Shown: positions 39,445 through 52,920, counted from the stretch's first letter. The stretch: 64,000 nucleotides of DNA from Siphonodentalium dalli (GCA_032622095.1 CP136068.1:5807314-5871313), one strand, 5' to 3'. Notes: generated by a model from the letters alone, not told the origin. Translations and numbers: made by a program.

Positions 39445-40344
39445 CTAGTTAATTTTTTTTTGGATAAAGTTAGTCTGTTCTATGAAAAAGGTACCAAGGT
39501 GATCCGACACATCCGTTATAACAATACCGGCTTGCACATCTGTGCCTATGTTATTAGAATATATGTGATCAATAAGAGTGGCTGAAAATTCAGTTATCCT
39601 GGTGGGTTTTGTAATGAGGGGCATAAAACCGTTGGAAAAGATTGTGTTAAAAAATTCTTCAGACTTTCGATGATGCCCAATTTTAAGAAGATCTACATTG
39701 AAATCGCCTAATAAGTAAGCCCGTTTTCCAGATTTGTTCAGTTTGTCTGTTAATTCGTCTAATGTTTTTATGCATTGATCTAGATCTGCCATAGGCTCCG
39801 TGTTTGGTCGATATACGACTCCAACAATGAATTTAGATTTTGTAATATCTGAAAAAACTTCAACGAATAGGGATTCAAAGACGTGTGGGATGAACACTGA
39901 CAGGTCTGAACGTCGTGTGAAACTGATGCCTTCATTTATAAAAAGTGCCATGCCTCCTCTACCATCATCAGAATCTGGTCTTGTGTTTGTTTCTATTGAT
40001 TGATATCCTGGTAATGAATAGGTCACGTTTTCGCGAATTTTGAATATTTCAGAGAGTCCAATGATATCGAAGTTCTCTGTCTAACCCTGCATGTCACAAA
40101 GCAAAGTATTTAGGCTGTCCTAATGTGCATTGAGACTTTGGCAATTTAAGTGAAACATTGATAACTGTTTTTTATATTCACTGTTAAATGTTTGGCTGAC
40201 CTCGTCTGGCATGAAGTATTTACAATTTTTGAATAACGGCGTTTCTATTATTTCGTCATTAGGGTCGTTTATACCAGGAATTTCATTTAAAAGATCCCAT
40301 TCGGTGCGGTCCTGCATCTCTTGTATTGTGGTGTTAAGTGCCAT
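39445..40344 (-). pseudogene. LINE ORF2 APE endonuclease with nonsense codons
   Basis: Starts at 40344 (MALNTTIQEM) and reaches SMFHLNCQSLNAH, then a TAG near 40122 and another near 40084. It resumes as FDIIGLSEIF, SLPGYQSIETNTRPDSDDGR, GGMALFINEG, FIVGVVYRPN, YLLGDFNVDLLK, TLIDHIYSNN and TDVSDHLGTFF. These are the catalytic blocks of an APE endonuclease. The stops make it non-functional. Confidence 0.88.
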
Positions 40345-41027
40345 TTGGAATGTGAACTACCTGTATTATGTTGCACCCAACAGACAAATCGGATTTAATT
40401 AGATCATAGTAACCAGCAGCATGATTATCGGCAAGTACACTAATACTGACTGAAATGATAAGTAAGTAAGTTATTAACAAAAATCACAAACAAAATAGAA
40501 TAAAAATAACTCATTGTTAACATGGGATTCATGGGTGTTTTAGTACAAAAGACCACCAACGCAACATGATGTGTGCCACCAGTGGCAATGCATGTGAAAT
40601 AATAGGTCGAACGGATCCTGCCAGGAAGCAGATAAAATTACGTATCCATCGCCACTGGTGGCACCGATCACGCCGCAGTGATAATCCGCTGCATGTATAT
40701 CATTTAAGTGTAATTGAATGATCATATTTATTATTTTTAAGTGTAAAGTCAGATCGTAATTGGGTATATATATGCATTGTACAGTTGTTGTTCATCCAGC
40801 ATTCAAAAACCGAACATTAATTGCGGGATTTCAAAATATTAATGTAGGTAATGTGAGGCTTAACCGTTAAAGAAACAATTCAAGAGGAATAACTCCATCT
40901 GTATAATAGATTCTAATTTGTGTCAGTGACAGATAGTTATCTCTCCTGTCCTGTAAATTAATGTCTACAACTAAAGCCTGTCGATAGCTTCAGGGCTTTT
41001 CATAAATTCTTTCTTTTTAATATTTCA
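40345..41027. other. No recognisable gene
   Basis: Lies upstream of the LINE ORF2 start on the minus strand. Non-coding, with a short inverted pair at 40570-40680 (CCACCAGTGGCA, GCCACTGGTGG). Confidence 0.5.
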
Positions 41028-41053
41028 TTTTTTTTTGTTTGGAAATTGTGCTG

Positions 41054-41265
41054 TGAAGTTAGACGGACGTTGGACGTTCGTGGACATTCAACAATTTGAT
41101 TATTTGCATGGAAATATGTTTGCAAGGAGGGTGATTTTTTTAAATAAGAGTTGTGTGGGCACAAGGCAGCTGTTAGTCATATCAATAAATGCGAGTCTAT
41201 GGTATTTCATTGAAAACAGACCGTGTCGCGAATGTCCACGAACGTCCAACGTCCGTCCAACTTCA
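41054..41265. mobile_element. 212-bp TIR element, copy 1
   Basis: 36-bp terminal inverted repeats with one mismatch (41054-41089, TGAAGTTAGACGGACGTTGG..., and 41230-41265). No coding capacity. It sits in a larger direct repeat whose second copy is at about 41590-42245. Confidence 0.85.
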
Positions 41266-41480
41266 ATTCTGTCTAAAGTTCGCCGTGAGTGCAGAGGGTA
41301 GAGGCAAAACCAATAACCTTGAAATTTCGGTAGGGAAATCCTATGGAGCATAGATTATTCCCACGCAATACCGCTTGGACCGAAACAAAGCGGTTCTACC
41401 TGTGCCTATATATGTGCGATTCGAGTCATCTGCCGGTAACCCCTTTTTAGATCCACAGTGTTGAACGTCCAACGTCCAAT
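41266..41480. repeat. Direct repeat downstream of TIR copy 1
   Basis: This block (ATTCTGTCTAAAGTTCGCC ... GTTGAACGTCC) recurs at 42034-42245 almost unchanged. GTTGAACGTCCAATGT words recur again at 42229 and 42301. Confidence 0.9.
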
Positions 41481-41620
41481 GTTTTTCAAAGTAAAAAACA
41501 TTCGGAAAATTCTCTTAAATTTTTTTTTTAAATTTGTCTGTTTGAGAGCGCGAATTAGGTCAAGAGAAGTCTCCTGGTGCAAACTGGAAACTGCGTTTTT
41601 TTTTTTTGGAAATTGTGCTG

Positions 41621-41832
41621 TGAAGTTAGACGGACGTTGGACGTTCGTGGACATTCAACAATTTAATTATTTGCATGGAAATATGTTTGCAAGGAGGGTG
41701 ATTTTTTTAAATAAGAGTTGTGTGGGCACAAGGCAGCTGTTAGTCATATCAACAAATGCGAGTCTATGGTATTTCATTGAAAACAGACCGTGTCGCGAAT
41801 GTCCACGAACGTCCAACGTCCGTCCAACTTCA
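41621..41832. mobile_element. 212-bp TIR element, copy 2
   Basis: Near-identical to 41054-41265. Here the inverted repeat extends four bases further (GCTG/CAGC). About 200 bases follow that copy 1 lacks before the shared ATTCTGTCTAAAGTTCGCC segment resumes at 42034. Confidence 0.85.
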
Positions 41833-42332
41833 CAGCGATATTCCCAAATATTTGATCACCCCCATTATCTCCCAAACTGCAAGCATTATGATATGCCGAT
41901 GATTTTCATTCGTTACACATCCGGGTACGCCCATGGCACCCGAAACGGCCATATAATTGGGCCAGAAGCATATATTTGAATGTCTGTTTGAATGTCTTTC
42001 GAAGGGTAAACAAATGGACGTTCGACTTAGAAAATTCTGTCTAAAGTTCGCCGTGAGTGCAGAGGGTAGAGGCAAAACCAATAACCTTGAAATTTCGGTA
42101 GGGAAATCCTATGGAGCATAGATTATTCCCACGCAATACCGCTTGGACCGAAACAAAGCGGTTCTACCTGTGCCTATATATGTACGATTCGAGTCATCTG
42201 CCGGTAACCCCTTTTTAGATCCACAGTGTTGAACGTCCAATGTCAAACCAACTTCACACTAATTTTCATCTGCAAATATGCGGTGTTTAGATCGTTTTTG
42301 TTGAACGTCCAACGTCCAATGTCAAACCAACT

Positions 42333-43127
42333 TCACAAACCTATAAATCTTCCTGATGTACTATACTTTTGTTTCTCTCGGATGGATGCTACAGCCAGTT
42401 TCGCCATTCTCGATGTGAATTTTATTATTACTGGCCTATATGTCATTTTTTCAGATTTTGGGAGTCGATGAGCTATAGAGATATCCTTGATCGTTAGTTT
42501 TGCACCTAGTTTATTCACAAGAAAATCCAAGGTTTTCTCAATGCACTGGTCGTTGGTTTCCCCATCTTCTTCGTGCAAGCCCATAAGTCTAACACTGTCA
42601 TTGCGTGTCTGTTGCTCCAAGTCGTTCAATTTATATGTTTGTGAACTGACTGTTTCCGACAGAGTTTTGTTTTCCTCTTTGAGTTTATCCATGTTTTCCA
42701 TCATTTCTGTTTTCTCCTCGTCCCATTGTTCCCTTTTATTTTCCATCTCCAGCTGGAAGTTATCAAATTCTGTTATCTTGTTTTCCATTATTTCGAACCT
42801 GGCTTCCCACCTCTGATTCAATTCAGTTACTATTTCTGCATGTACCTCTTCCTTTATTTTTGTTATATCATTTTTTGTTATCATCTGTTGTTTTATTACG
42901 TTCATCGTTTTGAACACGATTTTCATGCAGTCAACTAAACCCATATCTTCTGTGAAAATAGATTCAGCGTCAGTGTCGGCATCTGCCCCTGTTGTTTGGC
43001 GCTTGGCGTCCGGTTCCGGGTCTTCCATACTATCTGATATTTCGTGGCGTTTTTGTTTGGTTAAAATTTCTCTGCGTTTCTCATGATCTTTTGCTAAGTT
43101 ATCTTTTGTTGATTTTTTCGGACCCAT
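42333..43127 (-). pseudogene. LINE ORF1 protein (coiled coil plus RRM-like), 3' end cut
   Basis: 264 residues. A basic and acidic N-terminus (MGPKKSTKDNLAKDHEKRRE) is followed by a long coiled coil (about residues 95-185, NKITEFDNFQLEMENKREQW) and an RRM-like part (SVRLMGLHEEDGETNDQCIE, DISIAHRLPK, RPVIIKFTSR). This is the plan of L1-type ORF1 RNA-binding chaperones. The frame ends where a TIR-type sequence (GTGAAGTTGG on the minus strand) begins, so the C-terminus is lost to an insertion. Confidence 0.85.
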
Positions 43128-46100
43128 CTGCTTGTTTTGCCCTTTGCTCCGACTGTCACTGTACCGACACAGCTAAATGAAATCCAATCACTTTGTGTTG
43201 ACACAGTGTGTTGTCCACACAGTCCACCTGACTGCCGATCAATTCAGATTTGATTGGTGTTATTATGTCAACAATTGAAAGCAGATTGGCGTGACGAAAC
43301 TTTGCTATCGTGGGTCCACGGCCTGGTGACCAGTACTTTTGGAAATAGTCGAATTCAGGAAATGTATACGATTTTCATAGACAAAATCAAAGTTAGGATT
43401 TTCACATACAAACGAAAAGTTCACCCAAAGAATCTTCGTCCTTTTTTACACCATCCTGGTGATTTCCATGTCTTCAGCGAATTGTGAAAAGTAGTTTTTG
43501 AGACGAATTTGTCAGAGCGACTTTTGTTTACATCTCACCCAAGTCAGCCCAACATCTAATCCCATAAATAACAACTACACTTTAGCCTAGTACCCAGGCG
43601 AACAAACGTATCTATCGGTACGATTGAGTCAGGTACGAGACTACTACACATTTACCGCATTCGGGGTAGCACTTCAGCTTTTAAGGCGCCCCAATCTATT
43701 TGTAAAACCTACATAGGACCATAGATGAATGATAGGACCACAGAATTCTATAATTTGACCAACAGTATACACCGGTGGCGTTAATACAAACTTCTAAAAA
43801 CATAACCCGTCCCACAAAACTTGTTTTCAACGATCTGGTCGTATTTTGCTCTCCTATCTTGTCTTATCTAGTGATATGCATTACGCAGTTATGCCAGTTT
43901 ATGTGAAATGTGAGTACAAGAGAGCGAATGTAGTGACGCGATCAGAATAATACAATCGCGGTCATGTATCCATCTGGAGGATTTGTCGGTCATGGCAACG
44001 CAAGTCAAACCCAATAATTTACGTCTTCAAAGGTTCGGGGTTTCTGATTACAGTCGGGGCCCAAACATAATAATTTCGGGTATGCAACACACGAAGTAAT
44101 GTTTCGCCACACAGTACATTAGTTTCATTCGGCGTGATCTGGCGTGATGATAAATTACTGCGGTATAAATGCCGGGGTGTTCCCGTTCACCCGGCAGGTA
44201 TTGTTTCGGATCAAGGTGTCATAATCGGGTACATCATAGAGATGTCTTTGATTTGAAACATTTGATTTGATTTGACTATAGTTTATATCTTAGTTTGTTG
44301 GAGAATCCCAGTCACCCGACAGAATTGTATATATTTACTATTAAAGCCACATGGCGGTTTGCGTTCCAAAATACGAATAATGTTATTCGCTTTTGAAATT
44401 TTTCCCGCGGTATCGAAATATGTAGATAAATATCTTAACTACCTTTCTACGAGCATTCTGTAATCCAAAAAGACGCATTGAAGTAATGAAAAATGCAACT
44501 ACGAACAAGGTGTTTGGGTCCCAAACAGCCATTTGCACATGGAACAGAAAAGATCGTTCTGTGTTATTCTGTTCCTGGTGTGGTAACAATAAACAGCGTT
44601 TTTCTGACTTCGGGCGAAAACGGCTCAGGCTGGAAAATGGTTGTGACTTTGGTGTTTTCAAAGCATATGAAGCCGGCATACCAATATTTCGTGTATTTAT
44701 TGACATACCGTATCCGATACACATAATTTTGAGGTTTTAATTAGCCATGTCCGTTTAAATATTCTATTAAATACTTGCTCGATATTTACACAGTGATAGC
44801 ATATGAAGATCAAGGTTGAGCCGTGAGTTTATATATTTTACCGCGATAAGGGGATGTAAATTGCGACTGAAACAACAACCTCGCGACGGTACTCAACGTG
44901 AACGGGAATAACCCATAGTAGTTACATTTCCGGATTTTTCAGCACTGACCGTGATAATAAACCATACACGTATGTTGCAATGCCTATTATATCGCAAAGA
45001 AACCGCCATCTCTTCAAAGGATTAGCACCCCATCCCACCAGATCAAATAGACAGTACAATGTGCATTTTATATAAGACTAATTTTCGTGCTGCTTCCAAA
45101 CCGGCGTCTTAGTAGACAAGTTGTTCAAATCACTTCAGTCGGCAACTTGCAACTGGAATAAGCTATTACGCAATGTACAATATTAGTTTTGTTGTTTGAA
45201 AATATCTTACCAAAACTACCCATGAATTTGTGCAAAATATCAGGTCATCAGCGTTTAAAGCTGTTATTTCAGCGTTGACCATTGACTCAATGTTGCTATT
45301 TATGGTTGTGAGTCCAGCATATATGTGCAACATTAGGGTACACACGGTAATGCGGTTGCAGAAAATATAGTACCCTTTGCGTATATGTGACTTTTGTGAA
45401 TATACCCAAATATTATTTCCAGATATAAAGACATGTGCAGTCTCTGACACAGAGTATGTAGGCAATTTTGGTCAAGTTTAGATTTTTTTGAAGATAGTAT
45501 ATGGTACTCCTTTGTGTTTTGATAAATTGCGTTCATAGTATACCACAATGCATTCTTGTGATAAAAGCGAAATGTCGTGTTTTATTCCTTAATCTTAGGC
45601 AACTATGACTAATATTTTAAGACACGGAGAATAAAATCGACACATTTCACCCATTACTCTATGAATATCTCGCATACTGCTTTATAACAGTCCATTTTGA
45701 AAGGTTTGATGGTGTATATACATGTATCAAAAGAAACGATGACCGGTCACATTCGTGACACTGCTATGAGCACATATATTTCGGCTTCTATGAAAGGTCA
45801 CATAATCAATTGGTCGCTATTCAATTTCATTTTACAGTTTAGTACAGACATATATCACACGATACAAGATAAATAGTGCAGAAAAATAGCCTTATTCTTC
45901 GGGGTTTAACCACTGTATGAGACCTTGTTTTTCGCTATAGCGAGATATATTAGAGAGAATTCGTAAATCCCCGATAAAATGTTTCACGTATACTCTGCAA
46001 TCATTGTTCCTCACATATTTCAAGAGTGTTGTCACTGTTATGGGACTAGCTATTCGATGTTGCACAAAATGTAATTTCCATTCTATTTTGACCATTTTGG

Positions 46101-46261
46101 CGACCATTTTGGGACATACATTCTACTTATATGGTTCACCACTAAGCATTGTTTGTATATATCTCAATGTATTAAGAATTTGGAACTAATTGATCCACAC
46201 ATGACTGCATTCGCATATGACCTGATGGAAATGCTTCAGAATTTGAACCACTCTGAAAAAT
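43128..46261. other. No recognisable gene
   Basis: Non-coding with short dispersed-repeat fragments (43640-43800 resembles 35785-35925). Frames of up to 113 codons around 44383-44740 overlap on both strands and have no recognisable domain. Confidence 0.5.
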
Positions 46262-46400
46262 CAAGATATCTCAAAAAGCTCAACTCGGATTTTAGGGGAC
46301 TTTTGCCATGTTGTTCATAAACATGTGCTTATTGATCCCAGAAAAAAATCAGCTTTCCCCGATTTTTTCCCTAGTGAAACCCTATGTGCCTGGACTATTA
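46262..46400 (-). repeat. Dispersed repeat, inverted relative to 34925-35062
   Basis: Shares TTTTAGGGGACTTTTG, ATCAGCTTTCCCCGATTTTT and GTGCCTGGACTATT with the reverse complement of 34925-35062. Confidence 0.8.
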
Positions 46401-46429
46401 TCAAACATTTAACATGGTATATCGTGCCA

Positions 46430-47400
46430 CCACTTTGGTGATATTGTTCAACGTTCTCTAATTTACCATAACTGTAATTATATAACCACGGTATAGCATA
46501 GCTAACATAACAACATGCTAATAAATTAGGTCAGGAAATTTGAAAAGATCCCCAATAAAAAAAAGCTACCATAGTACTACCATTATTATGGTACAGCATG
46601 GTATTACCTCACCTCATTCACAATCACAGGATGTGTTATTAGAGGCCACATAACATTAATACTAGGGAATGTAGAACTCAGTTATTCACAAAATCCATTT
46701 CTAACTGGAACCAGCACATATCAAAAGTAACATGCATACCATCGTTCTTTACCATGGTATTTTACTATGGTACTAACACGGGCGATAACTCTATTTCATA
46801 ATAGCGCATTGTGTAGATGAGGCGTTTCATGTTTGTTTATGAGAAGAAAATCATATTTAGTTTGTTAATCAGTGGAAAACAATTGTACCCGGTGTTATAC
46901 TCAACAATTTACAGAATGGTAACAGAATGGGACAATAATATTGTAATAACTAAATATGCTGAGTCAAGAATATTTTAACACCTTAGGTAATCGCACGTCC
47001 CAGTATTAACCTAAATCTGTTCTCTCAAATTTTAAAGCTTCTAACCAAAATACCACGGTAAACTTTACGATAGTAAAGAGTATTTTTGTGCTATTTACCA
47101 TGGTGTAATATACCATGTTGATTACCGTGGTGGAAATGCCATGTTATTTATCATGGTGGAATTACCATCTAATTCACAATGGTGGAAATACCATGTTATT
47201 TACCATGGTGGAATTACCATCTGATTTACCATGGTGGAATTACCATGTGATTCACCATGGTGAACTACATTTCCTACTATGTGGTGAGATACCATGTACT
47301 TCACCATGGTAAATTTACCACGTGGAGGATTTACCGTGCGGCAAAAACACCATATGGTAAATTTACCATGGTAACACCGTGGTGGATTTTTATATGGGCG
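46430..47400. repeat. ACCATGGT-rich repeat region
   Basis: Many ACCATGGT / TTACCATGGTGGAATTACCA words, densest at 47100-47380. Related to 23169-23850 and 29578-30235. Short frames across it are repeat artefacts. Confidence 0.8.
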
Positions 47401-47957
47401 TTTACACTCGATAACACAAATTTGTCTCGGCAATTAAAATTCTGTGATACAGATCGTTTATATTCTGCAATGATTTGTACATAAGGGATGGATTATTATG
47501 TTTTATTGTGTTTTTAAACTCCGAGGTGGGGAAATCTCGGCATGTTCTGATTACGATTACAGAATCAGAACCTGAATCCAGATTACGACGAAATAACGAT
47601 TACGGTATGTTCGTTTACTTAGTCTGGTCTGTTCTTTTACCGACCCACATCGTACGGATTGTAATCCGTAATCTGAATCCAGATTCTCCCACCAAATAAC
47701 GACTCTGGGGGCGCACCGCTCCTGCTAAATCCAAATTATTCATTCAAAATTGAATTGTGATTTTTTTATATCACCGTCTGTCCGTATGTGTTGAATTTGA
47801 TTTGTAGCGCTCACGGAAGATTGAACAATCAGGTGTTTATCACTTAGTTTTCGACATTTTACCGTAAACTTCGCGATAAAGTTTGTTTTTAGACAAGAAA
47901 TGGGACATTCGAATTGGCAAACCATAGTTTTCTGGTAAGTTAGTTATCTCCGGGACA
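47401..47957. other. No recognisable gene
   Basis: Non-coding sequence between the ACCATGGT region and the 57-bp minisatellite. Confidence 0.5.
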
Positions 47958-48812
47958 CGAAAGTGCAAATATATACACGAACAATCTGAACAGGTCTACA
48001 GGTGGCACATTAAACGAAAGTGCAAACATATACACGAACAATCTGAACAGGTCTACAGGTGGCACATTAAACGAAAGTGTAAACATATACACGAACAATC
48101 TGAACAGGTCTACAGGTGGCACATTAAACGAAAGTGCAAACATATACAAGAACAATCTGAACAGGTCTACAGGTGGCACATTAAACGAAAGTGCAAACAT
48201 ATACAAGAACAATCTGAACAGGTCTACAGGTGGCACATTAAACGAAAGTGCAAACATATACACGAACAATCTGAACAGGTCTACAGGTGGCACATTAAAC
48301 GAAAGTGTAAACATATACAAGAACAATCTGAACAGGTCTACAGGTGGCACATTAAACGAAAGTGCAAACATATACACGAACAATCTGAACAGGTCTACAG
48401 GTGGCACATTAAACGAAAGTGTAAACATATACACGAACAATCTGAACAGGTCTACAGGTGGCACATTAAACGAAAGTGCAAACATATACAAGAACAATCT
48501 GAACAGGTCTACAGGTGGCACATTAAACGAAAGTGCAAACATATACAAGAACAATCTGAACAGGTCTACAGGTGGCACATTAAACGAAAGTGCAAACATA
48601 TACAAGAACAATCTGAACAGGTCTACAGGTGGCACATTAAACGAAAGTGCAAACATATACACGAACAATCTGAACAGGTCTACAGGTGGCACATTAAACG
48701 AAAGTGCAAACATATACACGAACAATCTGAACAGGTCTACAGGTGGCACATTAAACGAAAGTGCAAACATATACAAGAACAATCTGAACAGGTCTACATG
48801 TGGCACATTAAA
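47958..48812. repeat. 57-bp minisatellite, 15 copies
   Basis: Unit of 57 bp beginning ACGAAAGTGCAAACATATAC. Copies differ mainly at two positions (GTGCAAAC/GTGTAAAC, CACGAAC/CAAGAAC). As 57 is a multiple of 3 the minus strand stays open for 292 codons; this is not a gene. Confidence 0.97.
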
Positions 48813-50871
48813 CGACAAGCAGACGGTGGCTCCAGTGCGAAGTTTTTATGGCTCCATCAGTTCGAAAACGAGCAATAATGATAAGCTCCAGTGCGCATCC
48901 ACGATAAATAATTTCGATATTGCATATAACTCATCGAAAATTTAGTAGATTATAGGCGTTATAGCCGAGCATAATGGCATTTTATCTAATATTTGTGCAC
49001 AAATTTGTCTCTTTGCGCTTTGTAGAGCAAATACAGATGTTTACCATTGCAAAACATATAAGGCGGCCAAGTGTCAAATAGTAACAGAATCGTTCATTTT
49101 ATGAAGCAAACTTGACATTTGGCATGAATGGCCAGAGTATGTCATTTATGAAGACTGATTTTTGTCGACAAACCAATCACAATGGTAGACATATTCAAAA
49201 TGGCTGCCACTGTTACGAAATTAATAGCTGCCGTTTTCAGCTTTTACTCAACGTATACCACGAGTGTGACTTCTATTCCTTATTTTAAAATTTTAATATT
49301 TCACTCAAATAAAGGGTGTTGTAGCATGGCCGCGTGACTCTATTTCCACACACACCACACAATCCAACATGGCCGCCATCCAGAGGGATTCAAATAGAGA
49401 ACCCATGTCAGTTCTCGGCCCTTTGCCGATTTAAGTCGAGCAAAGAGTGGTGTTGGGTTGCCCAGAAGACATCCCACATATTCACGAAACATACCCGATT
49501 CAAAATGGCCGCCGTCCAGAGGGGTCCAAATAGGGACAACTAGGTTTGAACTTTCCAACTGTTGGAAAAAAAACAACCTGACTTTCTTTCTTTAAACATA
49601 TTTTATTTGCATATCTAAGGAGATTGGGGACAAGTTACAAAACTCACTTAGTCCCTCTCCCGATTTACAATAATTTTATTCATACAAAATGGTGAAGAAA
49701 AAGAGTCAAAATCATATATAGGTTAAACATATTTACATTTACAATGAGTGGATTTGGGGGTTTGGGGTGGGAGGTTCCAAAACCGATTTCGTGACTAATT
49801 TGCTTTTGTGGCTATTCTGAAATGCGTTTAAACTATCCGAATTCGAATCGTTTTGTCGCTGTTATATATCGATGGACTATTTTGAGTATAATTTTTTTTA
49901 TTCTATTTGAGGTATCGGGAATTCAGAAAAGTTAATCGTTGATATGTGTAATTTTCAGTCATAGTGGTGAGTATCTTCGCATGGATCTCCACATTGGCAT
50001 TGGGGGCTGTTAGAGATGTAATTTTGAAACATATCAATATGTAGGCTACCAACCTGACACCAACTATATTTTTGATATATTTCCAATTGATAGCAATTTA
50101 AGACCATAATTTGGACTAAATATAAAAATGATTTGCTAGAGTTGGTCTAAAACATTTGTCCCACTAATTAGTTTTTGGAAAATCAACCAACTAATTTTAA
50201 CCTACATGTATAAGTCAGCTGTATAAGTGGTGTAAAATTTCCAACAAATGCTGTGTGAAGCATGACATTTCCAGCTGTTGAATATTTTGACCAAAGTTGG
50301 AGGGTCAGAAAGACCCACATCAAACCACCTTTGAATTATGAATTATGATAATATCCCCGGCGCCACGGCGCCACGTCCCTTCGTATCAGCAAAAATAGCT
50401 TCATGGATACCGTGAAGCATCGAAGCATCGAAATCAACATGAATGCGAATGAATGCGCACCCGTCGTGTAGCTTGTTATCGCAAAGGCAACGTATCTTTT
50501 TGTGATATTTTATAAACCTAATTGTTTTAACAAACTTATAATTCCCACACGACAATGATTTTGATCGGCAATATTAAAGCAATACCAAGATGAAAATAAA
50601 CTAATGATTGTAGTAAAATTGAGCACATGCTCCACTCAGAATGCTTTCGGATTTGTCATAGTAAATTTGTCATTGAATCATGCTGACCAAGAGCCGCTTT
50701 ACATATACATAATGGCCTTTTATTGAGGGTGAAACATCATTCTCTCATATAAACTTCTCACAATAACGCGCCCTGCATGAGCTAAATTTCTGGCAATGTT
50801 AGACTTTCTCTCACCGGAAACGCACAGGAGCCTCGATTGCGCACTGGATGATTATGCGATTTCGGACGGAT
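48813..50871. other. Non-coding with repeats
   Basis: ATGGCCGCC(A/G)TCCAGAGGG occurs twice (49369-49395, 49505-49533). 49950-50300 belongs loosely to the GTTGGAAATTTCC family. No gene. Confidence 0.55.
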
Positions 50872-52920
50872 TTAGGGTATATTCTCATTGCACACGCGCG
50901 TGCGATTAATCGCAGCTTTTTATAACTCAAAGCGATTCGTGATCAATTACCTTCCTCAAACAACCACGTCCTATTCGTGACCAATCATCTTATGCAACCA
51001 ACCTCGTCATCGGGATGTCCGTTACATAGAATGGCATGGTTCACTTGGTCACATATAGTACGGAAAGGAAATGGCTTGGAAAGAGGTTTCTGTATAGCTA
51101 GCATCAGTGGTGAATTTTGTAGAATTCAATCGAATTATATTACCTGTCAGTCTCGCGCAAAACTGTACCCAAGATTGTGAATATATAGATTGATAGTAAT
51201 GTGCCGTTACGCATGTGCGATCACTGATGATAAGCTGCCGATGACGATCAAATTGAAATCAATCGCTCATGCGAACAGCATGCTGGCGACAGAATGAGAC
51301 CTGAAACGATGCGTGTGTGAGTGTGACTCTTAAGGTCGAATTCTGAGTCCCATCACTTATTATATTTGAATGGTGGTTCGTCAATTATAGTACCGAGTTG
51401 TTACTGTTGCCAGCGGCTATACAAATGAGCATTCGATGATGGGGAGGGGAGTCTGAAAAAACAAGAGGTGTGTACTCGAGTGCTAGCATACCCCACCGTG
51501 GCAAATTCAACCCGCATGATCTGTACACCCAACACAAAAGATGTTTAACTTTAAAGAAAAATTTGGATTAATAATATTGATATGGTGTTGTAAGAAGCTT
51601 GTACAGAAAAAACATATTCAAATTGGTTCATATTTGTTCGAATGATTGCAGAAACCCAAAAAAGGGTAGAAAATGAAACGCAACCTTAATATCTAAGATA
51701 ACTGTGATGGACGGACAGACACCGGAAACCAAAACTGTGATGGACGGACGGACAGACACAGTCAATCCAGTATACCCCCATTTTTTTCGAAAGTGGGGGT
51801 ATAATATGTCGAAAATGAAGTGTAATATTACGTACCCCCCCCCCATTTTCTTCGAAAGTGGGGGCATAATAAGTCGAAAATGAAGTGTAATATTATAAAA
51901 AAACAGTATGAGCCAATCCCTAGCCGCGTCATGTAGAGAGGGTATTGCGAGAAGCATGTATACCAAAAATTATTGAAATCGGTTCATATTTTTTAAAGTT
52001 ATTAAGCCAGACAGAATGTTCTAAGTCAAATCAAGTCGAAAATAGGCGTAACTTAAAAAAAAAAAGTCGGACCGAACCGCAATTAGCATCATGTGGAGAG
52101 GCAGTCCTAAGGAGATTGGATACAAAAAAATTGTGAAATCGGTTCCTAGTTGTTCGAGTTATGAGGTCGGACGGACGGACGAACGGAGGGAGAAATCGTG
52201 TCGGGCGGACGGACGGACGCAGTCAATCCAGTATACCCGCCATTTTCTTCGAAAGTAGGGATATAAAAAAACGTTCATACACAGGGTTGAACATAAAAAT
52301 CCCTCCCAACCATGGGTCTACCATCCTCCTACATGCAAATCTATTTGTTTTTCCTGCAAAAAATTGGGGTCTCATCCCCTCTTTCCCCATCATTTTTACT
52401 GGATATCATATGTTTGAGTACAACTGTTTTAAATGAGTTTTATTAAGAAAGACGATTTTTGTCAGACCTAGCTAACTATAAAGTAAAATTTTGAAAGATC
52501 TAATTCAACCACTTGAATCGTACACTTTTGATAATCTTGAGTGATAACAACAATTATATACATAAAACTCCTGTAATCTGGGCTGTGATTGTACTATAAG
52601 CTGGAATAAAATATGCATATTTATGCCCAACTACATGGAATTGAACCCTCTATTTCTAATTATAATTAGCTAGATATAAATTGTGTCCACAAAACTTATG
52701 TCATTTTGATGGCGTGGCTCTTTATACTCAACTTTTACCTGAGTAAATCCAACTGAGGAAAATTAAAGTTAATATGTCAGCATATATATATGTGGTCACC
52801 CCCATCCAAAAGTACCCTCCAACCTACCCTAGCCCTGTGTATGAATGTGTTCGTCAGACCCACACCCCTATTAACGCTGCGATTAATCGCACACGCGTGT
52901 GTAATGAGAATAGACCCTTA
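50872..52920. mobile_element. TIR element with TTA duplications, 2.04 kb, no transposase
   Basis: TTA at 50872-50874 and 52918-52920 flank 42-bp terminal inverted repeats (50875-50916 and 52876-52917, three mismatches; shared GTGCGATTAATCGCAGC). The interior includes two ACGGACGG-type repeat ends each followed by AGTCAATCCAGTATACCC (about 51705-51790, 52165-52245). No transposase is recognised, so it is non-autonomous. Confidence 0.8.

Larger units (their letters stand above)
36583..43127 (-). mobile_element. Minus-strand LINE (ORF1 and ORF2), decayed and interrupted
   Basis: Read on the minus strand: ORF1-like protein (43127 to 42333), an intrusion of duplicated TIR elements and other sequence (about 42340 to 40400), an ORF2 with endonuclease and RT in pieces (40344 to 37299), a 3' UTR, then AATAAA and (CTAT)n at 36612-36583. 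That ORF1 and ORF2 belong to one insertion is an inference from order and orientation. Confidence 0.75.

Noticed and set aside
44383-44740. Overlapping 77-113 codon frames on both strands
   Set aside because: No domain and frames conflict.
47940-48818. 292-codon minus-strand frame
   Set aside because: Translation of the 57-bp minisatellite.
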